64,000 nucleotides of DNA from Paenibacillus soyae. Lineage in GTDB: Bacteria; Bacillota; Bacilli; Paenibacillales; Paenibacillaceae. Position numbers and translations under genes: made by a program. Below, in pieces: positions 32,718 through 41,211 of this stretch. The notes beneath the pieces are model-generated. The model searched no databases and had not been told where the DNA came from. It saw only the letters and a program-made list of their open reading frames with translations. The stretch is taken from positions 149,030 through 213,029 of the forward strand of contig NZ_JANIPJ010000014.1 of the NCBI RefSeq assembly GCF_024623455.1, written 5' to 3'. The stretch's first letter is position 1. Each line of letters begins with the position of its first letter.

Positions 32718-33956
32718 CTACACCCACGCCTCGTTCGCATACCCGCGCTGCTCCCAGTAGCCGATATGCTCGCCCTCGATGAGCTCGATCCGGTTCAGCC
32801 ACTTCACCGACTTGTAGGCGTACATCTTCGGCATGATCAGACGCACAGGTCCGCCGAGATCGCTCGGGATCGGCTTGCCGTCATGCAGAACCGCGATCAT
32901 CGCGTCGTCTTTCGCTAGCTGCTCCAGCGTAATGCCGCTCGTGTAGACGCCGTCGCCGGAGTAGAAGATGGCCGACTTCGCTTTTCCCTGCACGCCCGCC
33001 AGCTTCAGCATCTCCTTTACGGGAATGCCTTCCCATGTGTTTTTGTAGACGGACCAGCCCGTCACGCAGTGGAAATCGCTCACCTGCACGGTTCGCGCCA
33101 GCTTTACGAACTCCTCCCATTTCCACTGCAGCGGCTGGTCTACCAGACCATCCACGCGGAACGACCAGTTCGCGTTGTTGAAGCTCGGAATCGGCGTTAC
33201 CGTGTACACGCGAAAATGCCCCTGGGCCCCGCCTCCGATCGGAGGCGAAGACGCAGTCATCGGCTGCGGCGCCGGAAGGAGCTCGTTGGCGTTGTTTTCG
33301 ATCAGCTTGTCGATGCTGGCGCCGCCCCCGGCGCTCCCGAGCGATTCGCCAAGCCACTTCAGGAAGGACGGACCGACCGTTACGGCCAAGCCGACGCCGA
33401 TCGCGCCGCGAATGAACGCCCTTCTCGTATAAACCGGCTGCGGAGAGGCCGGATGAAGCTCGTCGACGGACCTATTCTCGGCCTGCACCGTGCGACGCTT
33501 CGGATCCTTCAGCCACTTGGCCCTTGTAATGGAGTGGTAGATGATGTAAGGAAGGCCGATCCAAGTCAGCAGATCATGCGCGACAAGCGCGGCATTCGAT
33601 ATCCGAGGGCCGACCAGCTTGAACTGCCACAGCAGAACGCCGGACAGAAACCATCCGAGCAGAAAGCCAAGCACGACGTATACATTGAACTTCTGCCATG
33701 GCTTGCCCCGGAGCTGCCTCCAATGCTTGCCTGCGAGCGCCAAGTAATACAGTATCGGCATGATCGAAGCGATGCCTACGGCAATATGCGCCCACTTCAG
33801 CCAAACCCTGCCCTCGCCGAGCACGCCCCTCCAGAAGCCGCCTAGCAGGATCAAGCCGGTCAGCGCCAGTACGACGACGATCCAGCCATTCCACGCATGC
33901 AGCGCGACCAGCTTCTTCCCGTATCCTTTGCGCAGCCGCTCCAGCCATCCCTTCAT
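32718..33956 (-). CDS. Molybdopterin-dependent oxidoreductase fused to a cytochrome b561-like membrane domain
   Basis: A 412-residue protein. Residues 1-155 hold about four membrane helices with several His (LVALHAWNGW, KWAHIAVGIA, LVAHDLLTW), like a b-type cytochrome. A twin-arginine-like motif TRRAFIRGAIG stands near residue 177, then an extracytoplasmic sulfite-oxidase/YedY-type domain with DFHCVTGWS (Cys that binds molybdenum) and DLGGPVRLIMPKMYAYKSVKW. In most bacteria MsrP and its membrane haem partner MsrQ are separate; here one chain has both. It may repair oxidised methionine or reduce another sulfoxide, with electrons from quinol. The start at 33956 has GGAGGGGG upstream. Confidence 0.85.
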   Translation of the reverse strand: MKGWLERLRKGYGKKLVALHAWNGWIVVVLALTGLILLGGFWRGVLGEGRVWLKWAHIAVGIASIMPILYYLALAGKHWRQLRGKPWQKFNVYVVLGFLLGWFLSGVLLWQFKLVGPRISNAALVAHDLLTWIGLPYIIYHSITRAKWLKDPKRRTVQAENRSVDELHPASPQPVYTRRAFIRGAIGVGLAVTVGPSFLKWLGESLGSAGGGASIDKLIENNANELLPAPQPMTASSPPIGGGAQGHFRVYTVTPIPSFNNANWSFRVDGLVDQPLQWKWEEFVKLARTVQVSDFHCVTGWSVYKNTWEGIPVKEMLKLAGVQGKAKSAIFYSGDGVYTSGITLEQLAKDDAMIAVLHDGKPIPSDLGGPVRLIMPKMYAYKSVKWLNRIELIEGEHIGYWEQRGYANEAWV

Positions 33957-34072
33957 GAACACTGCCCCCTCCATCCGAATGTTCGAAGTCATGCTCCTAT
34001 CATTATAACGCCATCGTCATGGGGTTTCGACTGCCTCCATAAATGGCCTCTCTCTCTCCCCTACCATACAGC

Positions 34073-34116
34073 CAAAAAAAAGCCGATGCCCCGTCTCCCG
34101 ACGTTCGCCCGGCTTT
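34073..34116 (-). terminator. Rho-independent terminator of the cupin gene
   Basis: On the minus strand AAAGCCG and CGGCTTT arms close a GC-rich loop and are followed by eight T. Confidence 0.7.
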
Positions 34117-34132
34117 CCGTGCTTCAACCTGC

Positions 34133-34450
34133 TTACCTACGCACCAGATCCTCGCGCACCGGCGTGAAGCAATCGAGCAGCGCGCTCGGCTCCAGCGCCT
34201 TCACGCCGTGAACGGCCCCGCTCGGAATGTAGATGCTGTCGCCCGCCGAGATCTCGGTCGTGACGCCGTCGATCGTGAACGCGATACGCCCCTTCAAGCA
34301 GTACGACATTTGCTCATGGGGATGCGAATGCTGATACCCCTCGGCGCCCTCCTCGAAATGAACCTCCATCATCATGACCGTTTTGCCCGGCTCCATGATT
34401 TTGCGCTTCACGCCCGGCTCCGCAGGCTCCCATACTCCGATGTTGCTCAC
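34133..34450 (-). CDS. Cupin domain protein
   Basis: A single-domain cupin of 105 residues. Motif 1 reads HFEEGAEGYQHSHPHEQMSYCLKGR with the metal-binding His-His-Glu, and motif 2 GDSIYIPSGAVHGVKAL with the last His. GTG at 34450 is preferred because AAGGAG lies 10 nt upstream; an ATG at 34471 has no such site. Small cupins of this kind bind a metal and act as sugar or polyketide isomerases or dioxygenases, or as sensors; the substrate is unknown. Confidence 0.88.
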   Translation of the reverse strand: MSNIGVWEPAEPGVKRKIMEPGKTVMMMEVHFEEGAEGYQHSHPHEQMSYCLKGRIAFTIDGVTTEISAGDSIYIPSGAVHGVKALEPSALLDCFTPVREDLVRR

Positions 34451-34557
34451 TATCCATTCACTCCTTCGCATCGTTTATTCTTAATGAATTAAACATTTCA
34501 CAGCGTTTTCCTTTAACGAAAATAACCATTTCTAACGTATATCGGTTTCAAAACGGA

Positions 34558-35829
34558 TTATGCCTTCCTTTTGCCCCGCCGGCCGATGAGCCAAACGACG
34601 ACCGCGATAGCCGGCGGATACAGAGCCGACCACCCGAGGAACGGGTACAGGCAGAGCGTGCACGCGAACGAAATGATCGCCGCCGGTCTTCCTAGCTTGC
34701 TGCCCTTCAGAAGCTTAACGCCAGCCAGACAGCCGGCCAAATACGTCGCGACGAAGGTAGCGTTCGGCCATTGGATGAGCTGCGACAACGTGATCACTCC
34801 GCTGTACATAAGGCCAAGCGTTACAAAGCTGCCGGCCGCGATAAACAGCAGACCGCCGGTCGGCGTGCCGAATTTCGGGCTGACGAAGCCGAATACCTTT
34901 GGCGCCGCGCCCTCCCTGGCCAGCGAATAGGCGATCCGCGAGGCAGCGCTGACGTAGGCATTGGGACCGGCGAAGCAGATGAACAGCGCTGCGAGAGCAA
35001 CAGCCCAGCCCCCCGCCTGCCCGAGCGAGAGCTGAACCATCATGCTTAAGGAAGCGGCCGAAGCGGCGCCTCCATAGCTGCCCGTCGCGATTGTGAAGTA
35101 CGCGACCGAGAAATAGAGCAGCGCCACGATACCCGCGCTCCACAGCACGCCGCGTATCGCATCCCTCTCCGGGTTTACGAACTCGGAAGAGAGATGCGTG
35201 ACCGCCTCCCACCCGATAAAACACCAAAACAGCAGCCCGGCCGCCTGAGCTACGCTGAACCAGCCGTGCGGCACGAACGGCGTGAACCGCTCCGCGGATT
35301 GATGGGGAATGGCGGCGAAGATGGCCAGAAGCAGAATCGCGATAATCATCGCGATCACCGCCGTCTGCACGCCTCCCGCGAGCTTCAGGCCGAATACGTT
35401 CACCACGATCGGCAGCAGCAGCATCACCGCGGCAAGCGCGTAGAGCTGATCATGGCTCAAATCGAGCAGAACCGCGAGATATTGGGAGCCGGTGACCGCC
35501 AATACCGGAGCTCCAAGCGGGACGGACAGGTAGAAGAACCAGCCGACAAGGCTGCCGTACTGCGGCCCGAATGCCAGCCTTGCGAAGTGTGATACACCGC
35601 CCGCGCTTGGGTATTTGGACGCGAGCAGCCCCATCGTGACGGCCATCGGCACGACGAGCAGGGACATGGCCAGCCAAGCCAGTATGGAGGCGGGTCCGGC
35701 GGCCTCCGCCGCCATTCCCGGTATGAGCAGTATGCCGGAACCGACCACGGATCCGATATAGAGAGCAATAATCTGAGGCAGACGGAGCACTTGTCGCAAG
35801 CCGTCCGCCTGAACCGTTACATTTGACAT
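34558..35829 (-). CDS. APC family amino acid permease (YjeH-like)
   Basis: A 423-residue membrane protein with about 12 helices. IALYIGSVVGSGILLIPGMAA is the unwound first helix of the APC fold that binds the amino-acid backbone, and FWCFIGWEAVTHLSSEFVNPERDA is the helix-6 region. It is closest to the YjeH-type transporters that export or exchange neutral amino acids. AAGGAG precedes the ATG. It is monocistronic. Direction and substrate are not certain. Confidence 0.9.
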   Translation of the reverse strand: MSNVTVQADGLRQVLRLPQIIALYIGSVVGSGILLIPGMAAEAAGPASILAWLAMSLLVVPMAVTMGLLASKYPSAGGVSHFARLAFGPQYGSLVGWFFYLSVPLGAPVLAVTGSQYLAVLLDLSHDQLYALAAVMLLLPIVVNVFGLKLAGGVQTAVIAMIIAILLLAIFAAIPHQSAERFTPFVPHGWFSVAQAAGLLFWCFIGWEAVTHLSSEFVNPERDAIRGVLWSAGIVALLYFSVAYFTIATGSYGGAASAASLSMMVQLSLGQAGGWAVALAALFICFAGPNAYVSAASRIAYSLAREGAAPKVFGFVSPKFGTPTGGLLFIAAGSFVTLGLMYSGVITLSQLIQWPNATFVATYLAGCLAGVKLLKGSKLGRPAAIISFACTLCLYPFLGWSALYPPAIAVVVWLIGRRGKRKA

Positions 35830-35889
35830 CGTTTATGACTCCTTGCTTGAAAGTATTACGTTTACCATAACGAAAATCTGTATGGCTAA

Positions 35890-35966
35890 GAAGGGGCAGA
35901 TTACAGCACATGCAAGGGGACAGATTCGATACGTCGTCGTTATTTCCGATCCGCATCTGTCCCCTT
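35890..35966. repeat. REP-like GGGGACAGAT element
   Basis: AAGGGGACAGAT (35914-35925) and ATCTGTCCCCTT (35955-35966) form a perfect 12-bp stem with a 29-nt loop; AAGGGGCAGATTA (35890-35902) is a partial third copy. GGGGACAGAT repeats often accompany REP-associated tyrosine transposases in other genomes; no transposase is near. The stem may also end the divergent transcripts. Confidence 0.5.
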
Positions 35967-36065
35967 CATTTTGTTGCATTCTGACCATTTAATCCATGCC
36001 AGAGTTCGAATAAGATGATGATAGATACTTGCGACCATATTCATTTCCCGAAGGAGGCTCTTCAT

Positions 36066-36947
36066 TTGCTTACTCCGCACGAAATAAAAGCTTATTTGGA
36101 GCGGTTCGGCATGCCGGAAGTCGAGGAACCGAGCCTGGATTATTTGATGCGGCTCCATCGGGCCCATGTCGAACGCTTCTCCTGGCAAACCGTCGATATC
36201 GTCGCCGGGAGACCCGCATCCATCGACCCGAAGCAATCCGTTCAGCTGCTGCTTACCGGCCGAAGCGGCTATTGCTTTCACCTGAACGGGGCGTTCGGCA
36301 CGCTCCTCCGTTCCCTCGGCTACCAGGTCGACTGGCATCGCGCTGGCGTGCAGCCGAACGGCGAATCGCCGCGCGTGAACGGCTTTCATTTGGCTCAGAC
36401 CGTTACGATCGGCGCAGGCGAGGACGGCCAAGAGCGGTGGATCGTTGACGTCGGACTTGGCGATATGCCATATGAGCCGCTCCCCCTTGTACATGGCTCG
36501 TATGTCCAAGGCGCCTACACGTACGGCGTTACAAGCTCCGCCGTCGCTCCAGGCGGCTGGCGGCTCGAGCACGACGCGCTGGCCAGCTTCGTCGGCGTCG
36601 ACGTCGCCCCCGAGATCGTCGATGACATCACGCCATTCCTTTCCAAACATGAGCATTACAGCACGTCGCCGGAATCGCCCTGGATGAACACCTTCCTGCT
36701 TCGTCATCGCCACGCGACAGGCGGCAACGAGCTTCGCGGCTGCATATGGAGCAGCCGCGAAGGCAAGAGCATCCGGAAGACGGAGCTGCTCGACAAGCAG
36801 CAATGGCTGGACGTCATGGGCGACGTCTTCGGCGAGAAGCTGGTCGTCTACGACGGCTTGGAACGGGACGCCCTCTGGTCCAAGGTGCTCCGCCTGCACG
36901 AGGACTGGAAACGCGCCAAAGAAGCGGCCGACAAAGCCGCTCCGTAG
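36066..36947 (+). CDS. Arylamine N-acetyltransferase
   Basis: A 293-residue enzyme with the complete catalytic triad: Cys in GRSGYCFHLN, His in NGFHLAQTV and Asp in WIVDVGLGD. It moves acetyl groups from acetyl-CoA to aromatic amines or hydrazines in the cytosol. The start is placed at TTG 36066, 8 nt after AAGGAGG, which gives the usual N-terminus LLTPHEIKAYLERFG; the ATG at 36015 has no ribosome binding site and would add 17 unusual residues. It is monocistronic. Confidence 0.9.
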   Translation: MLTPHEIKAYLERFGMPEVEEPSLDYLMRLHRAHVERFSWQTVDIVAGRPASIDPKQSVQLLLTGRSGYCFHLNGAFGTLLRSLGYQVDWHRAGVQPNGESPRVNGFHLAQTVTIGAGEDGQERWIVDVGLGDMPYEPLPLVHGSYVQGAYTYGVTSSAVAPGGWRLEHDALASFVGVDVAPEIVDDITPFLSKHEHYSTSPESPWMNTFLLRHRHATGGNELRGCIWSSREGKSIRKTELLDKQQWLDVMGDVFGEKLVVYDGLERDALWSKVLRLHEDWKRAKEAADKAAP

Positions 36948-36961
36948 ATGTGTTTTGGCCC

Positions 36962-37004
36962 CCAGGCTCGCAGGCCCGCCCCCGCGGCGAGCCTGCGAGC
37001 CTGG
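36962..37004. repeat. Perfect 14-bp inverted repeat after the acetyltransferase gene
   Basis: CCAGGCTCGCAGGC (36962-36975) and GCCTGCGAGCCTGG (36991-37004) flank 15 GC-rich bases. It starts 14 bp after the stop codon and lacks a T-run; it may end transcription or protect the mRNA. Confidence 0.6.
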
Positions 37005-37094
37005 CAAGTAGCCAAGCATATTAGACGTTCCTCACACCTCTATTTCCCCCGAACTTCCTCTTCCCAATCACCGGGCTCAACTGCAGCACCAAAC

Positions 37095-37122
37095 AAAAAA
37101 AGCGCTCCCACAAGGAAGCGCT
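37095..37122 (-). terminator. Rho-independent terminator of map
   Basis: On the minus strand AGCGCTTCC and GGGAGCGCT pair with one mismatch and seven T follow. Confidence 0.85.
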
Positions 37123-37141
37123 CTGCCTTCTTCTTCGCTCG

Positions 37142-37894
37142 CTAGTCCCACCGCGTCAGCACGACCGGGCCGTCCTTCGTGATCGCGACGGTATGCTCGA
37201 ATTGGGCCGCCCAAGATCCGTCCACCGTCCGGGCCGTCCAACCGTCCATGCCGACGTAGACCTCAGGGCGGCCTGTCGTTATGATCGGCTCAATTGTGAT
37301 AACCATGCCCTCCTCCAGCTTCACGCCTTGGCCCGGCGGGCCAAAGTGCTCCACCTCCGGAAACTCGTGCATGCTGCGACCGATTCCGTGCCCGACGAAC
37401 ATTCGCACGACGCCGAAGCCTTCTCGCTCAGCCCTCTTCTGCACCGCATGCCCGATATCCCCGACATAATTGCCCGGCAGCGCCATCTTAATGCCGTCAA
37501 GCATCGCTTGCTTGGCCACGTGCAACAGCTTATCCGTCGCCGCGGTGGACTTGCCGACTATATACGTCCAGGCAGAATCCGCCTTCCAACCGTTCATATC
37601 CGCCACCATGTCGATCGTCACGATATCCCCGGATTCCAGCGGCTCCGAATCCGGAAAGCCGTGACAGACGACGTCGTTCACGGATGCGCAGGTTGCGTAC
37701 GGATAGCCCTTGTATCCCTTCTGCGCGGGGGTCGCCCCCCGATCTATCATGAAACGCTCTACGAACCGGTCAATCTCGCGGGTCGTCACCCCCGGCGCAA
37801 GACGCTTCGACAACGCCTTGTGGCATGCCGCCACAACCCGTCCCGCCTTGCGGATCCCCCTAATATGCTCCCGCGTCTTCAACTCTACTGACAT
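37142..37894 (-). CDS. map: Type I methionine aminopeptidase
   Basis: A 250-residue metalloprotease that removes the N-terminal methionine of new proteins. All five metal ligands are seen: Asp in TIDMVADMNGW, Asp in ADSAWT, His in VGHGIG, Glu in ITIEP and Glu in QFEHT. It is a second-type Map (YflG-like) standing alone, not in the ribosomal-protein operon where the housekeeping copy usually is; this location suggests a paralogue. AGAAGGAGG precedes the ATG. Confidence 0.93.
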   Translation of the reverse strand: MSVELKTREHIRGIRKAGRVVAACHKALSKRLAPGVTTREIDRFVERFMIDRGATPAQKGYKGYPYATCASVNDVVCHGFPDSEPLESGDIVTIDMVADMNGWKADSAWTYIVGKSTAATDKLLHVAKQAMLDGIKMALPGNYVGDIGHAVQKRAEREGFGVVRMFVGHGIGRSMHEFPEVEHFGPPGQGVKLEEGMVITIEPIITTGRPEVYVGMDGWTARTVDGSWAAQFEHTVAITKDGPVVLTRWD

Positions 37895-38040
37895 TTGCGA
37901 TACCTCCTTCTTAGTCGTGGGTAGAAAAGGGGCGTATATGCTTACCCTATTCCGCGAACCAAGATCTCATTACCGCAAAAGACGGCATTTTCTCGAAGTC
38001 GGCTTCCATTCCGTTCAGCCGGCTTCTCCGAAGCCTCCAG

Positions 38041-39087
38041 CTACACTTTCTGCAGCTCCTCCAGCTCCTTGTTCTTCTCCTTGAACCGGTCGTTATGGGA
38101 GGAGACGTAAGCGTACGGCGTCGCCTCGGGGTCCATGTAAACCTTGGCGCTGTTCAGCGCCAGCACGGCATCCGTGAATGTGCCGGCGATAAGGCCTACT
38201 TTGCTCTCGAAGCCGACGAAATCTCCCGCTCCGAATACGCCCGGAATATTGGTCTCCATCTTCGGGCCGACGTTCGCCTTCCATTCGCCCATGTCGATGC
38301 CCCAATTCCGGATCGGACCGAAGTCCGAGCGCATGCCGTGGTTGACGATAACTGCGTCCACCTCCACCGTGCTTTCCTCTCCCGTCTCTACGTGCTGGAG
38401 CAGCACTTGGGAAATGCTTTTCCCATCCGCGCTTTGCAAGGCTTTGATTGCATATGGCGTCCGCACGTCCGCGGTTTGCTTCATCATCGACACGTTGCGC
38501 TCCAACCCGCCGAAGCTGTCGCGGCGATGCACAACCGTCACGCTGGCCGCCACGTGCGCCAGCTCGTTAGCCCAATCCACGGCGGAATCGCCTCCGCCGG
38601 AGATCAGCACTCTTTGGCCGCGGAAGCGCTCCAGCTCCTGCACCGTATAATACAGGTTGCTTACCTCATAACGATCGGCTCCTTCAATCTCCAGCTTCGC
38701 AAGCTTCCGAATGCCGTACCCGCATGTCATGATAACCGTCTTCGTATGATGCCTGTTTCCGCTCGCCGCCGTCAGCAGGAACGTGCCGTCCTCCTGCTTA
38801 TCCAATCCGACAATCTGCTCGTTCATCACGACCGTCGGGTCGAAGGTCATGCCCTGCTGTATAATTTGCTCAAGCAGCTTCTCGGCCCGAGTCGGCACGA
38901 CGCCGCCTACGTCCCATACGATCTTCTCCGGATAGAGCAGCATCCTGCCCCCCAATTGATCCTGCGCCTCGATCAGCTTCGTCTTGAGCTCGCGCATGCC
39001 GCTGTAGAAAGCCGTATATAATCCCGCCGGTCCCCCGCCGATTATCGTCACATCATATAGCTCCAGCTTATTCGCCGCTGTCTCCAT
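38041..39087 (-). CDS. Ferredoxin/flavodoxin-NADP reductase, thioredoxin-reductase-like type
   Basis: A 348-residue FAD enzyme of the YumC/YcgT class. VTIIGGGPAGLYTAFYSGMR binds FAD; VLISGGGDSAVDWANEL binds NADPH; GVFGAGD is the second FAD motif. It lacks the CxxC of thioredoxin reductase, as expected for this class. It passes electrons between NADPH and ferredoxin or flavodoxin, and can support iron release from siderophores. A Fur box (39122-39136) lies 35 nt before the start, so it is induced by iron starvation. GAGGAAA precedes the ATG. Confidence 0.92.
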   Translation of the reverse strand: METAANKLELYDVTIIGGGPAGLYTAFYSGMRELKTKLIEAQDQLGGRMLLYPEKIVWDVGGVVPTRAEKLLEQIIQQGMTFDPTVVMNEQIVGLDKQEDGTFLLTAASGNRHHTKTVIMTCGYGIRKLAKLEIEGADRYEVSNLYYTVQELERFRGQRVLISGGGDSAVDWANELAHVAASVTVVHRRDSFGGLERNVSMMKQTADVRTPYAIKALQSADGKSISQVLLQHVETGEESTVEVDAVIVNHGMRSDFGPIRNWGIDMGEWKANVGPKMETNIPGVFGAGDFVGFESKVGLIAGTFTDAVLALNSAKVYMDPEATPYAYVSSHNDRFKEKNKELEELQKV

Positions 39088-39121
39088 CCCTGTTTCCTCC
39101 CCGTCACTCTACGCTTGCTCG

Positions 39122-39136
39122 TGATAACGATTCTCA
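39122..39136 (-). promoter_or_regulatory. Fur box upstream of the ferredoxin-NADP reductase
   Basis: TGATAACGATTCTCA matches the 7-1-7 Fur consensus TGATAATnATTATCA at 12 of 14 positions. The same 15 bases occur at 60367-60381. Confidence 0.85.
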
Positions 39137-39157
39137 ATAACTTCAACTATACATGAG

Positions 39158-39174
39158 TTGAGACCAATTCTCAA
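39158..39174 (-). promoter_or_regulatory. Possible second Fur site
   Basis: TTGAGACCAATTCTCAA is a palindrome related to the Fur box (shared ATTCTCA half) and lies 22 bp from it. Confidence 0.4.
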
Positions 39175-39183
39175 TTACTTTGC

Positions 39184-39220
39184 AAAAAAAGAATGCCCGC
39201 CGCACCTCGCGCCGGACACT
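39184..39220 (-). terminator. Terminator of the siderophore-binding gene
   Basis: On the minus strand GTCCGGCGC and GCGGCGGGC pair imperfectly and are followed by ATTC and seven T. Confidence 0.65.
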
Positions 39221-39230
39221 CCTCTATCTC

Positions 39231-40250
39231 TTATTCCAATGCTTGGAGCACCGCATCTACTCCGTAGGAATTGCCAATCGGACCGTAACCCAGCGCCAGC
39301 TGGCCGTTAATGCCGTAAACTTGGTTGTTCTGCACGGCCTTCAGCGTGCCCCATACCTCGCTCTTCTCCCACTCGTCCGTCATAGCCGGGAGCGATCGAT
39401 CCTCGTAGTTGAAGTAACCCAGGATCAGATGATCCGGATTAATCGCGACAAGACCCTCGAGCGACAGCTCGGCTCCTTCTCCTTGCGCGTCGCCTTCCGG
39501 CGGCGTCAATCCCATGCCTTCGTAGTACGGCTTCAAGTAATTGGATCCTTGCAGCCAGACGGCATTGTCCCTGACCTGCAGGAACGCGACGCTGCCTTCC
39601 AATCCGGACAGCTTTTCTTTGGCTTCTTGAAGCTTGGCGTTGTAGTCCGCCACGTACTTCTCCGCGACTTCTTCCTGCCCGAGAATGCTGCCGAATTCCG
39701 TCACGAGCCCCTGCCAGTTGCTCCACACGTCCGTTACCGCTTCGTCGATAACGACGGTTGTCGCGATTTTCTCCAGCTGCTCGGCAATATCACCGTTCAC
39801 GCTGCTTCCGGCAATAATCAGATCCGGACCGTAAGCGAGCAGCCCTTCCATGTTGACCGTCGTATTCTCGCCCACGATCTTAATCTCTTTGACTTTGTCG
39901 ACATAAGGCTTGTAAGTCTCCGATTTCAGAGCGGACTGCGCTTCGGTGAAAGGAAGGGCGATGCCTACCGACTCCACATCGAAGAGCAGCAGTGAATCGC
40001 CGTAGCCCCAATGCACAACCGCAACCTTCTTCGGTTCCTCGGCGATGGTCACGTCGCCATTGGCCGCTTTGATCGTGCGCGGGAACTTCGGAGCTACCTC
40101 CTCTTGCTGTCCTTCACCCGATCCTGTCGTTTCGCTCGCTTCAGGCGATGCAGACGGCTGCGTGTTCGATTCGGCGTTATTCCCGCATGCGGATAATAGG
40201 ATCACCAAGATGATGGCGCTAATAAATCCGATGAATGAATGCTTTCTCAT
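39231..40250 (-). CDS. Iron-siderophore ABC importer substrate-binding lipoprotein
   Basis: A 339-residue lipoprotein of the FecB/YfiY class. The signal peptide ends in LLSAC (lipid-anchored Cys near residue 22), then a Ser/Thr/Glu-rich linker. The body is a class III binding protein (KKVAVVHWGYGDSLLLF, YGPDLIIAGSS, NPDHLILGYFNYED). It binds a ferric siderophore outside the membrane; hydroxamate or citrate types are likely but not proven. The start at ATG 40250 follows GTGAGG. A Fur box is at 40283. It is transcribed last after the AraC gene. Confidence 0.93.
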   Translation of the reverse strand: MRKHSFIGFISAIILVILLSACGNNAESNTQPSASPEASETTGSGEGQQEEVAPKFPRTIKAANGDVTIAEEPKKVAVVHWGYGDSLLLFDVESVGIALPFTEAQSALKSETYKPYVDKVKEIKIVGENTTVNMEGLLAYGPDLIIAGSSVNGDIAEQLEKIATTVVIDEAVTDVWSNWQGLVTEFGSILGQEEVAEKYVADYNAKLQEAKEKLSGLEGSVAFLQVRDNAVWLQGSNYLKPYYEGMGLTPPEGDAQGEGAELSLEGLVAINPDHLILGYFNYEDRSLPAMTDEWEKSEVWGTLKAVQNNQVYGINGQLALGYGPIGNSYGVDAVLQALE

Positions 40251-40282
40251 GGCTAGTATCCTCACTTTTCCCTACATTTATT

Positions 40283-40297
40283 CGATAACGATTCTCA
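40283..40297 (-). promoter_or_regulatory. Fur box upstream of the siderophore-binding gene
   Basis: CGATAACGATTCTCA, followed by TTACC, shares 14 bases with the boxes at 39122 and 60367. It is 33 nt before the start codon. Confidence 0.85.
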
Positions 40298-40315
40298 TTA
40301 CCATTTAAAAAGATA

Positions 40316-40335
40316 TCACCGGACGGCGCCGGTGA
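40316..40335 (-). terminator. Hairpin after the AraC gene
   Basis: TCACCGG and CCGGTGA flank six bases; read on the minus strand it is followed by TATCTTTTT. It may separate the AraC transcript from the Fur-controlled gene. Confidence 0.5.
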
Positions 40336-40355
40336 GAATAGAGAGTTTCCCGAAG

Positions 40356-41180
40356 TTAAGATGGACAATTTCTTCTGGCGGCGAATCCCAGCTTGCTCGG
40401 GGGCACGCCTTTATATTTTTTGAACAGCCTGCTGAAATAGTAAGGATCCGCGTATCCGACGCTCCTCGCCACCGCCGATACCGAGAATTGGCCCGTCGTC
40501 AGCCATTCCTGCGCGCGGTTCATCCGGTAGGCGATCAAATAATCGATTGGCGCGGTTCCGGTATATTTTTGGAATAAATAAGAGAAATACTTCGGCTTCA
40601 GCTGGTACCTCTCGGAGAGTCCCGCGAGCGTCAACCCCTCCATGTAATGCGCTTGGATATACGCGATCGCGTCTTCCACGACGGGATAGCTCTCCCCGAT
40701 CTGCTCGCGTCTGTCCGATTGGATGACGAACGTGACGATCCGATAGAACAGCGCCTTCTTCTCCAGCTGTCCCATATAATCCGGCTCGGACGCCGCCTTC
40801 ACGATCTGCTCCAGCAAGCGGATCAGCTCGGGCTCCAGCGTGACGGTCAAATAAGCAACGGCATGCTTATCCATGTCGTCCTGATCCAGCAAATAGTGAA
40901 CGAGGCAATATTCGAAGCCGCTGTCGCCCACCAGGATCTCGAGCTGTCTCCCCGCCCCGCCAAGCAGAACGGTTCCCGGAGATACCCGGTACCGCTCCGT
41001 TCCGTCGAAGATGAACTCGGCTTCGCCTCTCAGCCCGATGATCATGCCGCATTTGGTCGTGGGCTTGTCCACGTGTCCGGTGTAGATATGATTCGATTCT
41101 AGTACCGTCTGGAAGACACCGTACACCGTAACCGGAATGCTCGCGAATTGTTTGGCCAATTGCTCGTATCGGTAATTCAA
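40356..41180 (-). CDS. AraC family regulator of the siderophore locus (Btr-like)
   Basis: A 274-residue regulator. The N-terminal part (residues 1-160) is an AraC ligand/cupin-like domain, and the C-terminal 100 residues are the double helix-turn-helix (LTLAGLSERYQLKPKYFSYLFQKYTG, then FSVSAVARSVGYADPYYFSRLFKKYKGVPP). It starts with TTG at 41180, 8 nt after GGAGGGG. In B. subtilis an AraC protein, Btr, senses bacillibactin and switches on its importer; the position inside this importer locus suggests the same role. The size of the N-terminal domain differs from Btr, which carries a binding-protein domain at the other end. Confidence 0.9.
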   Translation of the reverse strand: MNYRYEQLAKQFASIPVTVYGVFQTVLESNHIYTGHVDKPTTKCGMIIGLRGEAEFIFDGTERYRVSPGTVLLGGAGRQLEILVGDSGFEYCLVHYLLDQDDMDKHAVAYLTVTLEPELIRLLEQIVKAASEPDYMGQLEKKALFYRIVTFVIQSDRREQIGESYPVVEDAIAYIQAHYMEGLTLAGLSERYQLKPKYFSYLFQKYTGTAPIDYLIAYRMNRAQEWLTTGQFSVSAVARSVGYADPYYFSRLFKKYKGVPPSKLGFAARRNCPS

Positions 41181-41211
41181 CGCCTGATCCCCTCCGTTCG
41201 AACAACCTTTC

